Position numbers and translations under genes: made by a program
Shown here: piece after piece, positions 4,797-5,941 of the stretch
Numbering within the stretch: the first letter of the stretch is position 1
Layout of the letters: every line of letters starts with the position of its first letter
Notes under the pieces: model-generated
Told to the model about the DNA's origin: nothing
What the model saw: only the letters and a program-made list of their open reading frames with translations
Database searches by the model: none
DNA from: Calditrichota bacterium
GTDB taxonomy: Bacteria > Electryoneota > RPQS01
Length of the DNA stretch: 5,941 nucleotides
Direction of reading: 5' to 3'
Assembly (NCBI GenBank): GCA_020057985.1
Contig: JAGVEU010000317.1
Coordinates: forward strand, 1 to 5,941

Positions 4797-5941
4797 GTGA
4801 CAACCCAGTTCCGCAGCTTGTTCTGCCACGGACTCTCGATATGCTTGCTTGCTCTGATCTCACTGTCGGGCGGATTCGTTTCCTCAAGTCCGGTTTTCGG
4901 TCAGCAGTCTCAGGAAGAGACTGAATCAGATAAAATATTCGGAAAATATACTTCCCAAAGCGGACGTTTGGGGAATCTGATCTTTGAAGGACCGGTGAAT
5001 CCGGACGAATACGTGGTTGGTCCCGGTGACCGGCTTACCGTCACCTTCTGGCAGCCCAGTTATGCAGAACATCTCTGTATCGTTTCAGCAGAAGGTGATC
5101 TTGCGATTCCGATGGTTGGTGCGTTTTCCGTTGCGGATCTGACTCTGTCGCAAACAAAGGCACGCATCTTTCAGGAAGTTGCACGTGCATTAAAAATCGG
5201 CAGAGTCTCAGTCTCGCTCACTCAACCTCGCCAGTTTCGGATTCATGTAACGGGCGTGGTGACGGCTCCCGGAACCTATGTTGTGCCGGCCACGGCCCGC
5301 GTAGCCGACGCGATTACTCTGGCCAGTGGTCCCAAAGTGCGATACAAAGGTGCAAGTGACACAGCCGACGTCATTCTTGCTTCGTTGCGCCGAATCGAGG
5401 TGCGGGATCCAAAGGGACGTTGTGTCAGACATGTAGACCTCTTGCTCTTTCTTCGCGGTGGCAAACTTGAAGCAAACCCGGTGCTCCGCGACGGACAGAC
5501 GGTTTATCTGCCGTATGCCAGTAATTCACGGGATCAAGTCGGTGTTTATGGTGGTGTGCGGTCGCCCGGCCTGCTGGAACACGCGGCGGACGATCGGCTC
5601 GGTATGGTGCTTGATATCGCAGGCGGGCTTTCACTGCAAGCAGATTCGAGTTCTTTGACGGTTGTTTCGCAGGACGGATCAAGGCGGGAAATTTTAAATC
5701 TTCGCAGTGGCTCAGTTGAGAGCGCACTCGCTCGCGAGATCCATGCCGGTGATCGAATCTACGTGTCTGAATTCCCTGACACGACTCACCTTGGCTCAGT
5801 CACTGTCACAGGTGAAGTGGCTCGCCCCGGTGGCTATCCGATCATAACCGGTCAAACGACCCTGCGGCAACTTATCGAGCTGGCAGGCGGATTTCAACCT
5901 GCTGCTGCGCTGAACTCTGCAAGACTAATCCGCCAGGAAAG
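4797..5941 (+). CDS. Outer-membrane polysaccharide export (Wza/OPX-family) protein with SLBB repeats, 3'-truncated by the window
   Basis: The frame starting at GTG 4797 stays open to the right edge (381 complete codons), so the gene continues beyond the window. OPX proteins form the periplasmic and outer-membrane channel for capsule or exopolysaccharide. A signal peptide is visible: Arg6, a hydrophobic stretch at about 13-28, and probable cleavage after Gly35 (PVFG|QQ). The Poly_export domain covers about 68-145 and opens with EYVVGPGDRLTVTFW. SLBB-type units begin at VTGVVTAPGTY (151-161), VYGGVRSPGLL (250-260) and VTGEVARPGGY (337-347), each followed by a helix such as VADAITLASG, LGMVLDIAGG or LRQLIELAGG. 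The third unit is cut by the edge. Neither early Cys (C10, C16) sits in a lipobox, so unlike E. coli Wza it does not look like a lipoprotein. The gene begins 7 nt after the secretin stop. AGGAG at 4779-4783, inside the secretin end, is the likely but distant ribosome binding site. Confidence 0.9.
   Translation, partial: MTTQFRSLFCHGLSICLLALISLSGGFVSSSPVFGQQSQEETESDKIFGKYTSQSGRLGNLIFEGPVNPDEYVVGPGDRLTVTFWQPSYAEHLCIVSAEGDLAIPMVGAFSVADLTLSQTKARIFQEVARALKIGRVSVSLTQPRQFRIHVTGVVTAPGTYVVPATARVADAITLASGPKVRYKGASDTADVILASLRRIEVRDPKGRCVRHVDLLLFLRGGKLEANPVLRDGQTVYLPYASNSRDQVGVYGGVRSPGLLEHAADDRLGMVLDIAGGLSLQADSSSLTVVSQDGSRREILNLRSGSVESALAREIHAGDRIYVSEFPDTTHLGSVTVTGEVARPGGYPIITGQTTLRQLIELAGGFQPAAALNSARLIRQE

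Overview
The window reads as a piece of a Gram-negative (diderm) genome of moderate GC content. The evidence is a set of envelope-spanning machinery genes, including an outer-membrane secretin and an outer-membrane polysaccharide export (OPX) protein. The proteins keep family signatures but look divergent from the well-studied proteobacterial versions. An uncultured or poorly sampled diderm lineage is possible, but the sequence alone does not name a taxon. No RNA genes, insertion sequences, CRISPR arrays or convincing terminators were seen. Everything supported lies on the + strand.

Layout: positions 1-278 probably hold the 3' end of an unidentified gene. A type IV pilus (or closely related type II secretion-like) assembly cluster follows in the canonical order. 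It comprises pilM (307-1380, GTG start), pilN (1478-2107), pilO (2120-2674), a pilP/GspC-like gene (2734-3273) and a pilQ-type secretin (3341-4789, TTG start). Only 7 nt after the secretin begins an OPX protein with a Poly_export domain and at least three SLBB-type repeats (from 4797, GTG start). Its reading frame stays open to the right edge, so the gene is truncated by the window. Gaps between genes are 97, 12, 59, 67 and 7 nt, which fits one operon with a possible extra promoter in front of the secretin.

How the parts would work together: PilM is a cytoplasmic actin-fold protein that docks on the N-terminus of PilN. PilN and PilO are bitopic inner-membrane proteins that pair through coiled coils and ferredoxin-like periplasmic domains. 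The PilP-like protein connects them to the N-domains of the secretin, which forms the outer-membrane pore. The motor ATPases, platform protein PilC and pilins are not in this window. The OPX protein normally builds the outer-membrane exit of a Wza-type capsule or exopolysaccharide exporter. Its tight coupling to the secretin is the most interesting feature. It may reflect co-regulated pili and exopolysaccharide, or just the first gene of a neighbouring polysaccharide locus. No clearly new system can be demonstrated; the secondary observations are divergent details of known families.
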